NCBI GenBank assembly: GCA_002717285.1
Contig: PBDF01000007.1
Location: 374,515-389,389 of the forward strand
DNA length: 14,875 nt
Source of the DNA: Magnetovibrio sp.
GTDB lineage: Bacteria; Pseudomonadota; Alphaproteobacteria; Rhodospirillales_A; JABHCV01
Direction: 5' to 3'
Below are positions 1-9,955 of the stretch, piece by piece (position 1 is the stretch's first letter; the number at the start of each line of letters is the position of its first letter). A program made the translations under genes and the position numbers. The notes under the pieces were generated by a model that saw nothing but the letters and a program-made list of their open reading frames with translations, had not been told where the DNA came from and made no database searches.

Positions 1-503
1 GAACTACCTGAAAGTGCATTAAACGTAGCCTTAATCATATTATGTGGATTAGCTGTGCCAATGGATTTTGTAACAACATCTTTCACACCCATCGCTTCAA
101 ATACTGTGCGCATAGGCCCACCTGCGATGATTCCTGTACCAGCTGGGGCACTGCGGAGAACAACTTTACCCGCTCCGAAATTACCCTCAACATCATGATG
201 TAAGGTGCGTCCATCACGCAAAGGAACATGTACCATTTCGCGCTTAGCCTGATCTGTAGCTTTTCTAATGGCCTCTGGCACCTCACGAGCCTTACCAGTG
301 CCATAACCAACACGCCCGCTACCATCACCAGCAACGACCAGAGCAGCAAATGAAAATCTTCGCCCTCCCTTAACTACTTTTGCGACACGATTTATATGAA
401 CCAGTTTGTCAATTAATTCATCACCACGGTTTTCTTCTTTACTCTTATCACGATTACTTCCTTGGCGACGATCGTTCCTTTGGGGTGTTGGTGTCTGTAC
501 CAT
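1..503 (-). CDS. rpsE: 30S ribosomal protein uS5 (partial, C-terminus cut by window edge)
   Basis: Small-subunit protein uS5 lines the mRNA entry channel and affects decoding accuracy. I translated this gene by hand from the ATG at 501-503. It opens [14 protein letters not shown], continues through [19 protein letters not shown] (the double-stranded-RNA-binding-like N domain) and [16 protein letters not shown], and reaches [23 protein letters not shown] and [10 protein letters not shown] before the edge. About 167 codons are present; the family usually has 165-200 residues, so only the tail is missing. The ribosome-binding site TAGGAGCG overlaps the stop codon of rplR, 13 nt upstream, which implies coupled translation. 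An opposite-strand reading frame at 83-349 is a shadow of this gene. Confidence 0.97.
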   Translation of the reverse strand, partial: MVQTPTPQRNDRRQGSNRDKSKEENRGDELIDKLVHINRVAKVVKGGRRFSFAALVVAGDGSGRVGYGTGKAREVPEAIRKATDQAKREMVHVPLRDGRTLHHDVEGNFGAGKVVLRSAPAGTGIIAGGPMRTVFEAMGVKDVVTKSIGTANPHNMIKATFNALSGS

Positions 504-516
504 TTTAATAGCGCTC

Positions 517-879
517 CTAGAAAGACAAACCGGCTTCACGAGCCGCTTCAGCCAAGGCTTTTACCCGGCCGTGAAATTTATATCCACCACGATCAAAAAT
601 TACATCTTTAACACCGGCTTCACTTGCACGCTTAGCGACCAATTTGCCAACTTCACCAGCAGCTTGAACATCAGCACCAGTTTTAATTTTACCTTTGACA
701 TCTTTTTCGATTGTAGAGGCTGTAGCTAGTGTAATTCCCTGAAAGTCATCAATAATTTGGGCATAAATGTGCTTACCCGAACGAAAAACAGACAAACGAG
801 GACGGTCGCCACTAGCACGACGAATCTGCGTGCGGATGCGACCTTTGCGACGTTCGAAGAGTTGTTTTGTATTGGACAT
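517..879 (-). CDS. rplR: 50S ribosomal protein uL18
   Basis: uL18 binds 5S rRNA and, with uL5, joins it to the large subunit in the central protuberance. The 120-aa product has the normal family length. It shows the basic N-terminus ([14 protein letters not shown]), the [20 protein letters not shown] core and the C-terminal [20 protein letters not shown] segment ending in REAGLSF, all typical of bacterial L18. The start ATG lies 3 nt after the rplF stop and the gene sits between rplF and rpsE, the standard spc-operon position. Nothing is unusual. Confidence 0.98.
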   Translation of the reverse strand: MSNTKQLFERRKGRIRTQIRRASGDRPRLSVFRSGKHIYAQIIDDFQGITLATASTIEKDVKGKIKTGADVQAAGEVGKLVAKRASEAGVKDVIFDRGGYKFHGRVKALAEAAREAGLSF

Positions 880-882
880 AAT

Positions 883-1416
883 TTACTTCTTCTTACCTTC
901 TTTTCGTAGAATATACTCATCAACATATTTAACGCCTTTGCCCTTATAAGGCTCAGGTGGACGATATGCACGGATTTCAGAGGCGGTCTGACCCACTTTC
1001 TGCTTGTCTGGACCCTCAATAGTAATATGTGTCTGGTCGGGGCATTTGATGGTGATCCCTTCGGGAATCTCGTAACGAACTTCATGACTAAACCCGAGCT
1101 GCATTACCAAATGTTTCCCCTGAATTTGTGCTCTGTAACCAACCCCATTTATTTCAAGATTACGAACAAAACCCTCTGAGACACCAATAACGAGATTGGA
1201 TATTACACTTCGAGCTGTTCCCCACATCTTACGAGATTGAATAGAATTACCTCGGGTTTTAACCGTAATGACATTTACATCTTGAATGATGTCAACATCA
1301 TCAGAAAAGGTCATCGATAGCTCACCAAGCTTACCTTTTGCGGTTACTTGTTGTCCAACAATGGCTACATCAACACCATCGGGAATTTTAACTGGATTTT
1401 TACCAACTCGAGACAT
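883..1416 (-). CDS. rplF: 50S ribosomal protein uL6
   Basis: uL6 sits near the sarcin-ricin loop and the factor-binding stalk base and is needed for late 50S assembly. The 177-aa product is full length. It begins MSRVGKNPVKIPDGVDV and carries two L6-like alpha/beta domains. The conserved C-terminal signature is PEPYKGKGVKYVDEYILRKE, followed by a basic end (GKKK). It is preceded by an AGGACTG-like ribosome-binding site and lies 14 nt after rpsH. Gene order rpsH-rplF-rplR confirms the assignment. Confidence 0.98.
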   Translation of the reverse strand: MSRVGKNPVKIPDGVDVAIVGQQVTAKGKLGELSMTFSDDVDIIQDVNVITVKTRGNSIQSRKMWGTARSVISNLVIGVSEGFVRNLEINGVGYRAQIQGKHLVMQLGFSHEVRYEIPEGITIKCPDQTHITIEGPDKQKVGQTASEIRAYRPPEPYKGKGVKYVDEYILRKEGKKK

Positions 1417-1430
1417 TTTTCAGTCCTAAC

Positions 1431-1829
1431 CTAAAATACTTTGCATAGCACTTCGCCACCAACATTAGCGCCACGGGCTTCAGCATCAGACATGACACCA
1501 CGAGGTGTCGAGAGGATTGAGATGCCAAGCCCGTTATAGACGCGGGACAAATCCTTAATTTTTGAATAAACGCGACAACCGGGTGTAGATACTCTGCTAA
1601 TTTCACGAATCACGGGGGCGCCCTCGTGATACTTCAACTCAATAGTCAACTCTGTGATACCAGGTCGAACTTCCTCCTGCGTGTATCCACGAATAAAGCC
1701 TTCACGTTTAAGAACGTCAAGTACGTTAGAGCGCAGCTTAGACGCTGGCGCCATAACGGTGCTTTTTTTTGCCTGTTGGCCGTTACGAATACGGGTAAGC
1801 ATGTCACCCAAGGGATCAGTCATGGACAT
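1431..1829 (-). CDS. rpsH: 30S ribosomal protein uS8
   Basis: uS8 binds the central domain of 16S rRNA. In E. coli it also represses the spc operon by binding its mRNA near rplE; no such site is claimed here. The 132-aa product begins [18 protein letters not shown] and ends with the C-terminal signature [20 protein letters not shown]. Two in-frame ATGs lie 6 nt apart (1829 and 1823). The first is chosen because GGAGA lies about 6 nt before it and because alphaproteobacterial homologues start this way. The gap to rpsN is 9 nt. Confidence 0.98.
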   Translation of the reverse strand: MSMTDPLGDMLTRIRNGQQAKKSTVMAPASKLRSNVLDVLKREGFIRGYTQEEVRPGITELTIELKYHEGAPVIREISRVSTPGCRVYSKIKDLSRVYNGLGISILSTPRGVMSDAEARGANVGGEVLCKVF

Positions 1830-1838
1830 AATTTTCTC

Positions 1839-2144
1839 CTACCAGCTTGACTTTACCATGCCGGGGATTTGACCGGTGGATGCGAGGTCACGAAGTGCAA
1901 TGCGCGACAATTTAAACTTACGGTAATTACCCCTTGGGCGACCACTAAGTCCACAACGAAGACGTTGCCTTACTGGGGATGCATTACGTGGTAACTCCGC
2001 TAGCTTCAGGCGGGCTTCAAACCGCTCTTCCATAGAAAGTGATGTATTCTTAATTTGTGCCTTCAAAATCGCGCGTCTTTTTGCAAACTTTTCAGCAAGC
2101 CTTTCACGCTTCTTATTCCTCTCAATAACGCTTTTTCTAGCCAT
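1839..2144 (-). CDS. rpsN: 30S ribosomal protein uS14 (long, zinc-free form)
   Basis: uS14 assembles into the head of the 30S subunit beside uS3 and uS10. At 101 aa this is the long form. It lacks the CxxC...CxxC zinc ribbon of the short (about 61 aa) paralogue, as expected for alphaproteobacteria. Visible signatures are [16 protein letters not shown] at the N-terminus and [20 protein letters not shown], then [17 protein letters not shown], ending [11 protein letters not shown]. The start overlaps the end of rplE by 8 nt, with its GGAGAT ribosome-binding site inside rplE, so the two genes are probably translationally coupled. Confidence 0.98.
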   Translation of the reverse strand: MARKSVIERNKKRERLAEKFAKRRAILKAQIKNTSLSMEERFEARLKLAELPRNASPVRQRLRCGLSGRPRGNYRKFKLSRIALRDLASTGQIPGMVKSSW

Positions 2145-2703
2145 TAGCTCTATCTCCAGTTGTTTCGCCCTTAAATGGCAGGTCGAAACCTCTTAGAAGA
2201 GACCTCGCCTCATCATCACTTTGGGCTGTGGTACAGATTATGATATCCATTCCTCGCACCCGATCTACCTTGTCATAATCGACTTCTGGAAAGATGATCT
2301 GTTCTTTAACACCAAGGGCATAATTTCCGTGCCCATCAAAGCTCTTACTATTAAGGCCACGAAAGTCGCGAATGCGTGGTAAAGCAATATTAACCAAACG
2401 ATCAAGAAATTCGTACATACGGGCACGTCGTAAGGTTACCTTGCACCCTACAACCATGCCATCACGCAACTTAAAACTTGCGATTGATTTCTTAGCTCTG
2501 GTGACAATTGGCTTCTGACCAGTAATGTTCGCCAAATCTTCAAGCGCACCATTTATCAGTTTCTTATCTTGAGATGCTTCACCAACACCCATATTAACAA
2601 CAATTTTGTCCAGCTTTGGAACCTGCATATTACTCTTGTAATTGAATTCCTTTTGCAAAGCAGGACGAACCTGTTTTTCATAATGTTCCAGTAAACGCGC
2701 CAT
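2137..2703 (-). CDS. rplE: 50S ribosomal protein uL5
   Basis: uL5 binds 5S rRNA and contacts P-site tRNA and the 30S head through intersubunit bridges. The 188-aa product begins [20 protein letters not shown]. It contains [16 protein letters not shown] and [19 protein letters not shown] core segments, and [20 protein letters not shown] reading frame from a GTG at 2718 would add five residues (MSAWK). I prefer the ATG at 2703 because family members start at MARL and because GTGAG, overlapping that GTG, fits as its ribosome-binding site about 9 nt upstream. The rplX stop codon ends at 2719, and the 3' end overlaps rpsN by 8 nt. Confidence 0.96.
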   Translation of the reverse strand: MARLLEHYEKQVRPALQKEFNYKSNMQVPKLDKIVVNMGVGEASQDKKLINGALEDLANITGQKPIVTRAKKSIASFKLRDGMVVGCKVTLRRARMYEFLDRLVNIALPRIRDFRGLNSKSFDGHGNYALGVKEQIIFPEVDYDKVDRVRGMDIIICTTAQSDDEARSLLRGFDLPFKGETTGDRANG

Positions 2704-2718
2704 TTTCCATGCACTCAC

Positions 2719-3042
2719 TTATTTGTCGATAACTTCGCCAGATCGCTTCGAGTAGCGAACCTTGCGGCTATCTTTGAGAACTTTGACGCCAGTTCGCGTC
2801 GGTTTGTTATCTTTAGGATCAATCTGTGACAGATTAGATGTATGGATAGAGGCCTCTTTTTCAAGGATGCCTCCAGCTGATGCTTGTGTTGGACGGGTAT
2901 GTCGCTTGATCATATTAACACCCTGCACCAAGGCACGATTATCTTTTGGAAACAAGCGAAGGACCTCACCAATTTTTCCCTTATCTTTTCCTGTGATGAC
3001 CATAACTTGGTCACCTTTTTTCATTCGCAGTTTGTTTGCCAT
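2719..3042 (-). CDS. rplX: 50S ribosomal protein uL24
   Basis: uL24 is one of the two proteins that start 50S assembly and sits near the exit-tunnel opening. The 107-aa product has the N-terminal KOW motif ([20 protein letters not shown]) and the following [19 protein letters not shown] segment. It then has [20 protein letters not shown], typical of bacterial L24. It lies 16 nt after rplN and is followed almost directly by rplE, the standard order. Confidence 0.98.
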   Translation of the reverse strand: MANKLRMKKGDQVMVITGKDKGKIGEVLRLFPKDNRALVQGVNMIKRHTRPTQASAGGILEKEASIHTSNLSQIDPKDNKPTRTGVKVLKDSRKVRYSKRSGEVIDK

Positions 3043-3058
3043 CTTAAAGGTTACCTAC

Positions 3059-3427
3059 TTATAATACCTCTGGGGCTAACGATATTATTTTCATATACTT
3101 CTTAGCCCTTAATTCACGCGTCACAGGCCCAAATATTCGAGTTCCAATGGGTTCGCCTTGCTTGTTAATCAATACAGCGGCATTTGTATCAAAACGTATT
3201 GCAGTTCCATCAGTACGTTTGATCTCCTTGGCAGTACGAACTACAACCGCCTGAACAACATCGCCTTTTTTTACTCGGCCACGTGGAATAGCTTCTTTAA
3301 TGGAGACAACGATAACATCACCAACGTAAGCATATTTCCTTTTGGAGCCACCCAGCACCTTGATACACTGTACACGGCGTGCACCAGAATTATCAGCCAC
3401 TTCCAAGTTAGTTTCTACCTGGATCAT
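3059..3427 (-). CDS. rplN: 50S ribosomal protein uL14
   Basis: uL14 lies on the intersubunit face, forms bridge B8 with 16S rRNA, and is the docking site of the silencing factor RsfS. The 122-aa length is exactly that of most bacterial L14. It starts [20 protein letters not shown] and contains [22 protein letters not shown] and [13 protein letters not shown] before ending [11 protein letters not shown]. It follows rpsQ after a 35-nt gap. Confidence 0.98.
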   Translation of the reverse strand: MIQVETNLEVADNSGARRVQCIKVLGGSKRKYAYVGDVIVVSIKEAIPRGRVKKGDVVQAVVVRTAKEIKRTDGTAIRFDTNAAVLINKQGEPIGTRIFGPVTRELRAKKYMKIISLAPEVL

Positions 3428-3462
3428 CTTTTCTTCCTTCTACTCGTCAACAAAGACTGGCC

Positions 3463-3702
3463 TTATTGAACTTGCCCGGTGACAACTTCCCACTTCTTAC
3501 GTTTTGACAATGGTCGACTCTCACGTATTTTTACCACGTCGCCAACCTTCACCTTATTTGTTTCATCATGTGCAGCATACTTCTTTGAGCGTCGAATGAA
3601 CTTTTTATATAGCGCATGCTTGAATTTCCGTTCTACTTTGACAGTAACGGTCTTGTCCATCTTATCGCTAACCACCACACCCTGCAGTATTCTTTTCGGC
3701 AT
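3463..3702 (-). CDS. rpsQ: 30S ribosomal protein uS17
   Basis: uS17 is a primary 16S rRNA binder of the 5' domain with an OB fold. The 79-aa product starts [20 protein letters not shown] and carries the signature [20 protein letters not shown]. Its length is normal. It lies 19 nt after rpmC, completing the S10 operon part of the unit. Confidence 0.98.
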   Translation of the reverse strand: MPKRILQGVVVSDKMDKTVTVKVERKFKHALYKKFIRRSKKYAAHDETNKVKVGDVVKIRESRPLSKRKKWEVVTGQVQ

Positions 3703-3721
3703 TAACAGTTACCTCACTTAT

Positions 3722-3943
3722 TCATAACCCAGTCTCAGACTTCGCCATATCGAGCTCGCCAAGTATTGTTTTAATGCGTGCGATACCTCTGGTTACCTGA
3801 CGGCAACGCGCTGTGTTTTCTAATTGACCACTTGCAGCTTGAAAACGAAGGTTAAACGACTCCTTTCTAAGCCCAAGGAGTTCCTCTTTTAACTCATCCC
3901 TCGATTTAGCTCTTAGGTCTGCGGCCTTCAGGCTATCAGCCAT
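3722..3943 (-). CDS. rpmC: 50S ribosomal protein uL29
   Basis: uL29 is a small two-helix protein at the tunnel exit next to uL23 and takes part in the docking site for nascent-chain factors. The 73-aa product reads [21 protein letters not shown] followed by [20 protein letters not shown], then [10 protein letters not shown], a clear L29 pattern. Its start overlaps the 3' end of rplP by 8 nt, suggesting coupled translation. Confidence 0.97.
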   Translation of the reverse strand: MADSLKAADLRAKSRDELKEELLGLRKESFNLRFQAASGQLENTARCRQVTRGIARIKTILGELDMAKSETGL

Positions 3944-4367
3944 TCCTCAACTCCTCTTCGCCAAGACGTGTTACAAAGCGTGTCGACAATGGTAGTTTTG
4001 CTGCAGCAAGCTCAAATGCTCTTCTAGCAACTTTAATAGGTACACCATCAAGCTCAAACATTATGCGACCTGGCTTAACACGAGCTGCCCAATACTCAAC
4101 AGATCCTTTTCCTTTACCCTGACGAACTTCCGGTGGCTTCTTTGAAACTGGGACATCAGGGAAAATACGTATCCAGACACGCCCGGCACGCTTCATATGA
4201 CGAGTCATAGCACGTCGGGCCGCTTCAATCTGGCGAGCAGTAACACGTTCTGGGGAAGTAGCTTTTAGGCCATAAGCACCAAAATTTAATACCGTGCCAC
4301 CTTTGGCCTTCCCATGAATTCGACCTTTGTGAGCCTTTCTGAACTTAGTTCGCTTTGGACTGAGCAT
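3936..4367 (-). CDS. rplP: 50S ribosomal protein uL16
   Basis: uL16 sits by the A-site tRNA elbow near the peptidyl-transferase centre and is added late in 50S assembly. The product is 143 aa, slightly longer than the common 136-138, because the C-terminus extends as GEEELRNG across the start of rpmC. Signatures are [16 protein letters not shown], then [20 protein letters not shown] and [20 protein letters not shown]. It follows rpsC after 35 nt. Confidence 0.98.
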   Translation of the reverse strand: MLSPKRTKFRKAHKGRIHGKAKGGTVLNFGAYGLKATSPERVTARQIEAARRAMTRHMKRAGRVWIRIFPDVPVSKKPPEVRQGKGKGSVEYWAARVKPGRIMFELDGVPIKVARRAFELAAAKLPLSTRFVTRLGEEELRNG

Positions 4368-4402
4368 ATGCTTTTCTTCCGCTTAATTCATAAAATTTCA
4401 GT

Positions 4403-5080
4403 TTAACGAGCCGGTTGTGACTCAATCACATGTTTTTCCATAGCCATTGGATCATGAGCCATTATGTCACCCTTGTAGATCCATACCTTCACTCCACACG
4501 CACCATAAGTAGTGTGTCCAGTAGCTGTTCCATAATCTACATGTGCACGCAATGTGTGCAAGGGCACCCGGCCTTCATGATACCAAACATCTCGCGCTAT
4601 TTCAGCACCTCCAAGACGGCCAGAACAATAAATACGAATACCTTCCGCCCCCAAACGCATAGCAGATTGAACAACTCGTTTCATAGCACGACGGACAGAA
4701 ACGCGCCTTTCCATTTGCTGGGCAACATTTTCTGCAATTAGTTGAGCGTCAATTTCAGGCTTACGGATTTCAACAATATTCACGTGAACTTCTGATCCTG
4801 TCATTTTGGAAAGTTCGAGACGAAGTTTCTCAATATCAGTACCTTTCTTTCCAATAATAACTCCAGGACGAGCCGTATGAATTGTAATACGTGCTTTTTT
4901 AGCAGGGCGTTCGATAACTACCTTTGAAACACCCGCTTGAGAAAGGCGACTATGCAGAAGTTTTCTAATACGCAAGTCCTCGTGTAACATATCAGCATAG
5001 TTTTCATCTGCGTACCATCGCGAATCCCAAGTGCGAATTATACCAAGCCGAAGACCAACTGGATTGACTTTTTGACCCAT
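4403..5080 (-). CDS. rpsC: 30S ribosomal protein uS3
   Basis: uS3 forms part of the mRNA entry pore in the 30S head and contributes to mRNA unwinding. The 225-aa product starts [20 protein letters not shown]. Its type-II KH domain has the GxxG loop GKKG at residues 77-80. The C-terminal domain contains [20 protein letters not shown] and the [11 protein letters not shown] signature. The start codon directly abuts the rplV stop, with no spacer. Confidence 0.98.
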   Translation of the reverse strand: MGQKVNPVGLRLGIIRTWDSRWYADENYADMLHEDLRIRKLLHSRLSQAGVSKVVIERPAKKARITIHTARPGVIIGKKGTDIEKLRLELSKMTGSEVHVNIVEIRKPEIDAQLIAENVAQQMERRVSVRRAMKRVVQSAMRLGAEGIRIYCSGRLGGAEIARDVWYHEGRVPLHTLRAHVDYGTATGHTTYGACGVKVWIYKGDIMAHDPMAMEKHVIESQPAR

Positions 5081-5461
5081 TTAAGCTGTCTCCTCACGTT
5101 CGCGTACAATAACCCGAAGGTTACTGAAAGGTTTCAAGATTTTACCAGTACGGCCACGAGCTCGTGCCCTCCAGCGTTTCATAACCATAGTTCGACCGAC
5201 ATAAGCCTCAGCAACATACAATCTGTCAACATCCAAGTCATGATTGTTTTCCGCATTTGCGATTGCAGACTCAAGAACTTTTTTTACTTCCTGAGCGATG
5301 CGGCGCTTGGAAAAGGTTAATTCCGAAATTGCTTTCTCACAATCCAAACCACGTATCAGAGCGACTACTAAGTTAAGCTTCTGAGCACTCACACGTATGT
5401 GCTTGGAAAAAGCCATTGCTTCATTATCGGCATATGGACGTGGTATTGATTTTTTCCCCAT
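5081..5461 (-). CDS. rplV: 50S ribosomal protein uL22
   Basis: uL22 sends a long beta-hairpin into the nascent-peptide tunnel, where it shapes macrolide sensitivity and stalling. The 126-aa product has the N-terminal block [19 protein letters not shown]. It also has the helix [20 protein letters not shown] and the hairpin tip region [20 protein letters not shown]. The first ATG (5461) is kept because the short extension [18 protein letters not shown] matches the style of alphaproteobacterial L22. It starts 2 nt after the rpsS stop. Confidence 0.97.
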   Translation of the reverse strand: MGKKSIPRPYADNEAMAFSKHIRVSAQKLNLVVALIRGLDCEKAISELTFSKRRIAQEVKKVLESAIANAENNHDLDVDRLYVAEAYVGRTMVMKRWRARARGRTGKILKPFSNLRVIVREREETA

Positions 5462-5463
5462 GA

Positions 5464-5742
5464 CTATACCCTCTTAGCCTTCTTGTCGGCAGCATGACCT
5501 AGATAGGTACGAGTGGGCGAGAACTCACCCATCTTGTGACCAATCATATCTTCTGTGATCAAAACAGGAATAAATTTGTGACCATTATGAACGCCAAACG
5601 TCAGACCTACAAATTGTGGTAAAACAGTTGATCGACGTGACCATGTTTTGATCACTTCATTACGACCACCAGCGCGGACTGTCTCTGCTTTCTTGAGAAG
5701 ATAACCGTCTACGAACGGTCCTTTCCACACGGAACGAGCCAC
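5464..5742 (-). CDS. rpsS: 30S ribosomal protein uS19 (GTG start)
   Basis: uS19 lies at the top of the 30S head and contacts A-site tRNA and the intersubunit bridge region. The 92-aa product reads [20 protein letters not shown] and then the signature [20 protein letters not shown], followed by [20 protein letters not shown]. The start codon is GTG (5742), with a strong GGAGG ribosome-binding site 5 nt before it. The length and the [10 protein letters not shown] start leave no better choice. It lies 9 nt after rplB. Confidence 0.97.
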   Translation of the reverse strand: MARSVWKGPFVDGYLLKKAETVRAGGRNEVIKTWSRRSTVLPQFVGLTFGVHNGHKFIPVLITEDMIGHKMGEFSPTRTYLGHAADKKAKRV

Positions 5743-5751
5743 TATCGCCTC

Positions 5752-6582
5752 CTACTTCTTACTATGACGGCGACGCATAATTAGGCGGTCCGTTTTCTTG
5801 TTACTGCGGGTACGCTTTCCCTTAGTTGGCTTTCCCCAGGGGGTTACAGGATGGCGACCACCGGACGTTCTTCCTTCTCCACCTCCATGTGGGTGATCAA
5901 TTGGATTCATCGCCACACCCCTAACTGAAGGGCGTTTTCCAAGCCAACGATTACGACCAGCCTTTCCCAGCTTGATGTTTTGCTGATCTGGATTCGATAC
6001 TGCTCCTACTGTAGCCATGCATTCGCCACGAACCATACGCAATTCGCCAGAACTAAGCCGAAGTTGAACGTAACCTTGATCCTTACCAATAAGTTGCACG
6101 TATGTGCCTGCGCTACGTGCTATCTGAGCGCCTTTACCTGGTTTCATCTCAATATTATGAATGATTGTGCCTACTGGTATATTTTTCATTGGCAGGGCGT
6201 TTCCTGGTCTAATATCTACCTGTTCACCTGACACAATTTTGTCACCAATTGCCAAACGCTGTGGCGCAATGATATACTGACGTTCTCCATCTTCATAATT
6301 TATTAGAGCAATAAATGCTGTTCGATTTGGATCATATTCCAAACGCTCAACAGTACCAATTACATTAAATTTTTTTCTTCTGAAATCAATCAAACGATAG
6401 CGTCGCTTGTGCCCCCCGCCGCGACGACGAGCAGTGATTTGACCCGTATTATTACGCCCCCCCTTTTTGCGAAGACCATGCGTAAGCGCCTTTTCAGGTT
6501 TACCAGTCCACAGATCTTCACGCTTTACTAAAACTAGTCCACGGCTACCTGGTGTAGTTGGTTTGAATTGCTTAAGTGCCAT
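5752..6582 (-). CDS. rplB: 50S ribosomal protein uL2
   Basis: uL2 is a core 23S rRNA binder needed for peptidyl-transferase assembly, tRNA positioning and subunit bridging. The 276-aa product has normal length. Visible signatures are [20 protein letters not shown] near the N-terminus and [19 protein letters not shown] in the OB domain. The conserved HPHGGGEG loop lies at residues 230-237, containing the histidine region that approaches the catalytic centre. The C-terminus is strongly basic. The start ATG follows AAGG closely and lies 8 nt after the rplW stop. Confidence 0.98.
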   Translation of the reverse strand: MALKQFKPTTPGSRGLVLVKREDLWTGKPEKALTHGLRKKGGRNNTGQITARRRGGGHKRRYRLIDFRRKKFNVIGTVERLEYDPNRTAFIALINYEDGERQYIIAPQRLAIGDKIVSGEQVDIRPGNALPMKNIPVGTIIHNIEMKPGKGAQIARSAGTYVQLIGKDQGYVQLRLSSGELRMVRGECMATVGAVSNPDQQNIKLGKAGRNRWLGKRPSVRGVAMNPIDHPHGGGEGRTSGGRHPVTPWGKPTKGKRTRSNKKTDRLIMRRRHSKK

Positions 6583-6590
6583 GATTAACC

Positions 6591-6917
6591 TTATACCCCT
6601 GTCGAAACATCAATGGACTGGCCCTCTGCGAGAGTCACAATTGCTTTTTTGTTATCAATTCGTTTACCAGGACGGCCTCGGAACCTTTTCGTTTTACCCT
6701 TAGATATAAGTGTGTTTACAGCCGTCACTTCCACTTTAAATAAATCCTCAACTGCTTTTTTTATCTCAGGCTTACTTGCATTCATTGGAACGCGAAAGCT
6801 GACCTGATTAAATTCAGTTATTAGTGTTGATTTTTCGGTGATTATAGGAGAGCGGATTAATTCATATTTACGCTCCGGGCTGGGTGTTATCCTGCCACTG
6901 TATTTGCTCAAACTCAT
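6591..6917 (-). CDS. rplW: 50S ribosomal protein uL23
   Basis: uL23 rims the tunnel exit and is the docking site for trigger factor and the signal recognition particle. The 108-aa product has an N-terminal extension ([20 protein letters not shown]) before the conserved [13 protein letters not shown] block. It then has [20 protein letters not shown] and the [20 protein letters not shown] loop. The start overlaps the end of rplD by 4 nt (ATGA-type coupling), which supports the upstream ATG and so the extension. Confidence 0.96.
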   Translation of the reverse strand: MSLSKYSGRITPSPERKYELIRSPIITEKSTLITEFNQVSFRVPMNASKPEIKKAVEDLFKVEVTAVNTLISKGKTKRFRGRPGKRIDNKKAIVTLAEGQSIDVSTGV

Positions 6918-7534
6918 TTTAAACGCTCCACAAGTTTCTGAACAGCAACCTTTGTTAAAACAAGCGTATCCCTACGTAAGATATCATATACGTTTGCGCC
7001 TTGACTCGACAAAACGTCAATGTCAGCAATATTACGCGTGGCCAGTTGGAAATTATTATCAAGATCACTTCCATCAATGACCAAGGCTCTTCCCCAACCA
7101 AGTTTTATTAAACTTTTCTTGAAATCGGCTGTTTTTGCACTTTTTAGCTTTGCATTCTCAAGAATAACAAGCTTTCCTTCCGCTTGCTTTGATGATAAGG
7201 CGGATCTGAGTGCGAGTTTACGAACTTTTTTTTGTAAACTAAAGCCATGATTACGAACATGTGGACCGAATACTATACCCCCACCCCTAATTTGTGGAGC
7301 ACGCTTAGAACCCTGTCGAGCATTCCCTGTACCTTTTTGATTGAATGGCTTCGCTGTAGTACCCTGCACCTCAGAGCGATCCTTGACCTTATGATTACCA
7401 GAGCGACGCTTTGCAAGCTGCCAGTTCACGTAGCGTGACATAAGATCGACACGAACAGGGGCACCAAACACCTCTTCATCAAGATTGACTGAGCCCACCT
7501 TTTTGTTCTCTATACTGACAACGTCACACTTCAT
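6914..7534 (-). CDS. rplD: 50S ribosomal protein uL4
   Basis: uL4 extends a loop to the tunnel constriction and in E. coli also represses the S10 operon by attenuation. I did not find an equivalent leader here. The 206-aa product has the basic extended loop [20 protein letters not shown] and [20 protein letters not shown]. The following helix ([20 protein letters not shown]) and the C-terminal Rossmann-like part are typical. It overlaps rplC and rplW by 4 nt at its two ends. Confidence 0.98.
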   Translation of the reverse strand: MKCDVVSIENKKVGSVNLDEEVFGAPVRVDLMSRYVNWQLAKRRSGNHKVKDRSEVQGTTAKPFNQKGTGNARQGSKRAPQIRGGGIVFGPHVRNHGFSLQKKVRKLALRSALSSKQAEGKLVILENAKLKSAKTADFKKSLIKLGWGRALVIDGSDLDNNFQLATRNIADIDVLSSQGANVYDILRRDTLVLTKVAVQKLVERLK

Positions 7535-8295
7535 GTTTTATCTTCCTCAACAATCGCATCTTCAGCAGGAACACTCGCAACGGTTGTTTCAGCAGATGAA
7601 ATCTCTGTGGTTCTCATTTCTTTACCTATTAAAGCTGCAGGAAAAGGTAACTCTGATCCATTTTTACGTTTTACTGAATCAAAAATTCTTACATAACTTC
7701 CCTTGGATCCCGGTACAGGACCTTTGACCACTATAAGACCACGAACCGCATCTGTTGAAATAACTTTAAGATTTTGTATGGTTACTTTTTTAGCTCCCAT
7801 ATGACCGGCCATTTTCTTACCTCTAAAAACACGTCCGGGATTTTGGCACTGACCAGTTGATCCGTGAGAGCGATGGGAAATAGAAACACCATGAGAGGCA
7901 CGAAGACCACCAAAACCATGGCGCTTCATTGCACCGGCAAAGCCCTTACCAATTGAAGTCCCTGAGATGTCAACATATTGGCCAACAACAAAATGATCAG
8001 CAGAAATTTCTGATCCAATTTCGACTAACGCATCTTGGCCAACCCTAAATTCAACTAGTTTTCTTTTAGGTTCGACTCTAGCCTTTGCAAAATGTCCCCT
8101 CATGGCCTTGGAGACTCTCTTGACTTTAACACTACCTATGCCAAGCTGCAGGGCAGTATAGCCACTCTTTTCATCTGTGAGGTGAGCAACCACCTGACAA
8201 TTCTCAACCTTCAAAACCGTAACAGGTATATGCCGCCCGTCATCTGTAAAGATACGTGACATACCTACTTTTTGTGCTATCAAACCTGTACGCAT
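7531..8295 (-). CDS. rplC: 50S ribosomal protein uL3 with acidic C-terminal tail
   Basis: uL3 starts large-subunit assembly with uL24 and reaches the peptidyl-transferase centre. The product is 254 aa, against about 209 in E. coli. Core signatures are [40 protein letters not shown] and [20 protein letters not shown] (residues 145-164), the region methylated on glutamine by PrmB in other bacteria. From about residue 226 a Ser/Thr/Glu-rich tail ends [11 protein letters not shown], acidic for a ribosomal protein. L3 proteins longer than that of E. coli are common in alphaproteobacteria, so the tail is probably genuine. It lies 23 nt after rpsJ. Confidence 0.97.
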   Translation of the reverse strand: MRTGLIAQKVGMSRIFTDDGRHIPVTVLKVENCQVVAHLTDEKSGYTALQLGIGSVKVKRVSKAMRGHFAKARVEPKRKLVEFRVGQDALVEIGSEISADHFVVGQYVDISGTSIGKGFAGAMKRHGFGGLRASHGVSISHRSHGSTGQCQNPGRVFRGKKMAGHMGAKKVTIQNLKVISTDAVRGLIVVKGPVPGSKGSYVRIFDSVKRKNGSELPFPAALIGKEMRTTEISSAETTVASVPAEDAIVEEDKT

Positions 8296-8318
8296 AGCTT
8301 AAGTTCCTGACCTTTTAG

Positions 8319-8627
8319 CTAAAGTTTTATTTCCACATCGACACCAGCAGCCAAGTCGAGCTTCATGAGCGCATCTACAGTTTGTGGTGTTGGATCAACT
8401 ATATCGAGCACCCGCTTGTGGGTACGAATCTCAAATTGTTCACGTGACTTCTTATCAATAAAGGGTGATCGAAGTACCGTAAATTTCTCTGTGCGAGTTG
8501 GAAGTGGAATCGGACCACGAACATCAGCACCAGTCCGCTTGGCAGTATTAATAATCTCACCGGCAGACTGATCCAGCACACGATGATCAAAAGCTTTCAA
8601 ACGTATCCTGATATTTTGGTGTTCCAT
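8319..8627 (-). CDS. rpsJ: 30S ribosomal protein uS10 / NusE
   Basis: uS10 is a 30S head protein. As NusE with NusB it also supports transcription antitermination and links RNA polymerase to the ribosome through NusG. The 102-aa product starts [20 protein letters not shown] and has the signature [20 protein letters not shown] with [19 protein letters not shown], ending VDVEIKL. It follows tuf by 56 nt with no terminator visible in between, so cotranscription with tuf is likely. Confidence 0.98.
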   Translation of the reverse strand: MEHQNIRIRLKAFDHRVLDQSAGEIINTAKRTGADVRGPIPLPTRTEKFTVLRSPFIDKKSREQFEIRTHKRVLDIVDPTPQTVDALMKLDLAAGVDVEIKL

Positions 8628-8683
8628 AACTTTAGACCTAACTTACAAAGAAACCCAGAGCTAGTTTCACTTATCTTTCAACT

Positions 8684-9874
8684 TCATTCAACAATCGAGG
8701 AGACAACCCCAGCGCCCACGGTACGACCGCCCTCGCGAATAGCAAAGCGCAGGCCCTCATCCATAGCGATCGGAGACATCAGTTCGACTTCCATTGTAAT
8801 ATTATCACCCGGCATCACCATTTCGGTACCTTCAGGAAGAACAACAGTACCCGTTACATCCGTTGTACGGAAATAAAACTGAGGACGATAGTTACCAAAA
8901 AATGGGGTATGCCGCCCGCCTTCTTCTTTATTGAGTACGTAGGCTTCACACTTGAACTTCGTATGTGGTGTGATCGAGCTAGGCTTAGCTAGGACCTGTC
9001 CACGCTCAACCTCTTCACGCTTGGTACCACGAAGAAGCACACCAACATTATCACCAGCTTCTCCTTGATCAAGAAGCTTACGAAACATTTCTACTCCTGT
9101 GCAAGTCGTCTTCTGAGTATCTTTAATCCCAACAATTTCAATTTCTTCGCCAGTTTTAATAACACCGCTTTCGACGCGACCTGTAACAACGGTTCCACGA
9201 CCAGAAATCGAGAACACATCTTCAATAGGCATCAAGAAAGGTTTATCCAGTGCACGTTCTGGTTGCGGAATATATTCATCAACAGCAGCCATCAGAGCGT
9301 TAATGGAATCTTTACCTGTAGTCGCATCTCCATCTTCAAGAGCGCCAAGCGCTGTCCCCTGAATGATGGGAATATCATCTCCAGGGAAATCATAGCTGTT
9401 TAGCAACTCACGGATTTCCATTTCAACAAGCTCAAGAAGCTCAGGATCATCTACCTGGTCAACTTTATTCATAAATACTACAATGGCAGGAACGCCAACC
9501 TGCCGAGCAAGCAAAATATGCTCACGAGTCTGAGGCATCGGACCATCGGCTGCAGAAACAACCAAAATAGCGCCGTCCATCTGGGCAGCTCCAGTGATCA
9601 TATTCTTCACATAATCAGCGTGGCCAGGGCAGTCAACATGGGCGTAATGACGCCCTTCCGTCTCGTACTCAACATGAGCCGTAGATATAGTTATACCACG
9701 AGCTTTTTCTTCAGGCGCTTTGTCAATATCTGCATAGTCAGAAAATTCTGCTCCACCTGTTTCAGAGAGGATCTTGGTGATAGCTGCAGTTAGCGTCGTC
9801 TTACCATGATCAACATGACCAATCGTGCCAATGTTGCAATGCGGTTTAGTCCGTTCAAATTTTTCTTTAGCCAT
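8684..9874 (-). CDS. tuf: Translation elongation factor Tu
   Basis: EF-Tu is the GTPase that delivers aminoacyl-tRNA to the ribosomal A site. The ATG at 9874 gives 396 aa, the usual length. An in-frame ATG at 9931 would add 19 residues absent from the family and is rejected. GTPase motifs are all intact: GHVDHGKT (residues 19-26), the RGIT effector region (59-62), DCPGH (81-85) and NKVD (136-139). The product ends GVVSSIVE rather than the more usual AKIIE-type end. Upstream are tRNA-Gly and tRNA-Tyr instead of fusA, and downstream is rpsJ. The spacer to tRNA-Gly holds a 21-bp tandem duplication. Confidence 0.99.
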   Translation of the reverse strand: MAKEKFERTKPHCNIGTIGHVDHGKTTLTAAITKILSETGGAEFSDYADIDKAPEEKARGITISTAHVEYETEGRHYAHVDCPGHADYVKNMITGAAQMDGAILVVSAADGPMPQTREHILLARQVGVPAIVVFMNKVDQVDDPELLELVEMEIRELLNSYDFPGDDIPIIQGTALGALEDGDATTGKDSINALMAAVDEYIPQPERALDKPFLMPIEDVFSISGRGTVVTGRVESGVIKTGEEIEIVGIKDTQKTTCTGVEMFRKLLDQGEAGDNVGVLLRGTKREEVERGQVLAKPSSITPHTKFKCEAYVLNKEEGGRHTPFFGNYRPQFYFRTTDVTGTVVLPEGTEMVMPGDNITMEVELMSPIAMDEGLRFAIREGGRTVGAGVVSSIVE

Positions 9875-9955
9875 AATCTTCAAGTCTTTCCAGTTTGAAA
9901 CTTCAAAAACAACAATAAAATCATTGAACACAAAAAAGTTAAATTCTATGTCAAA

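Noticed and set aside
83..349. Open frame of 88 codons near the left edge
   Set aside because: It is an off-frame shadow on the same strand as rpsE; the real frame reads uS5 clearly across the whole stretch.
2704..2718. GTG start of rplE adding MSAWK
   Set aside because: The GTG overlaps the likely ribosome-binding site of the ATG at 2703, and family members begin at MARL.
8628..8683. Terminator between tuf and rpsJ
   Set aside because: The 56-nt gap shows no GC-rich hairpin with a T tract, so read-through into the S10 operon is expected.
9875..9931. N-terminal extension of EF-Tu by 19 residues
   Set aside because: Family members start [12 protein letters not shown]; the upstream frame is the leader region, and a GAAG-type site precedes the ATG at 9874.
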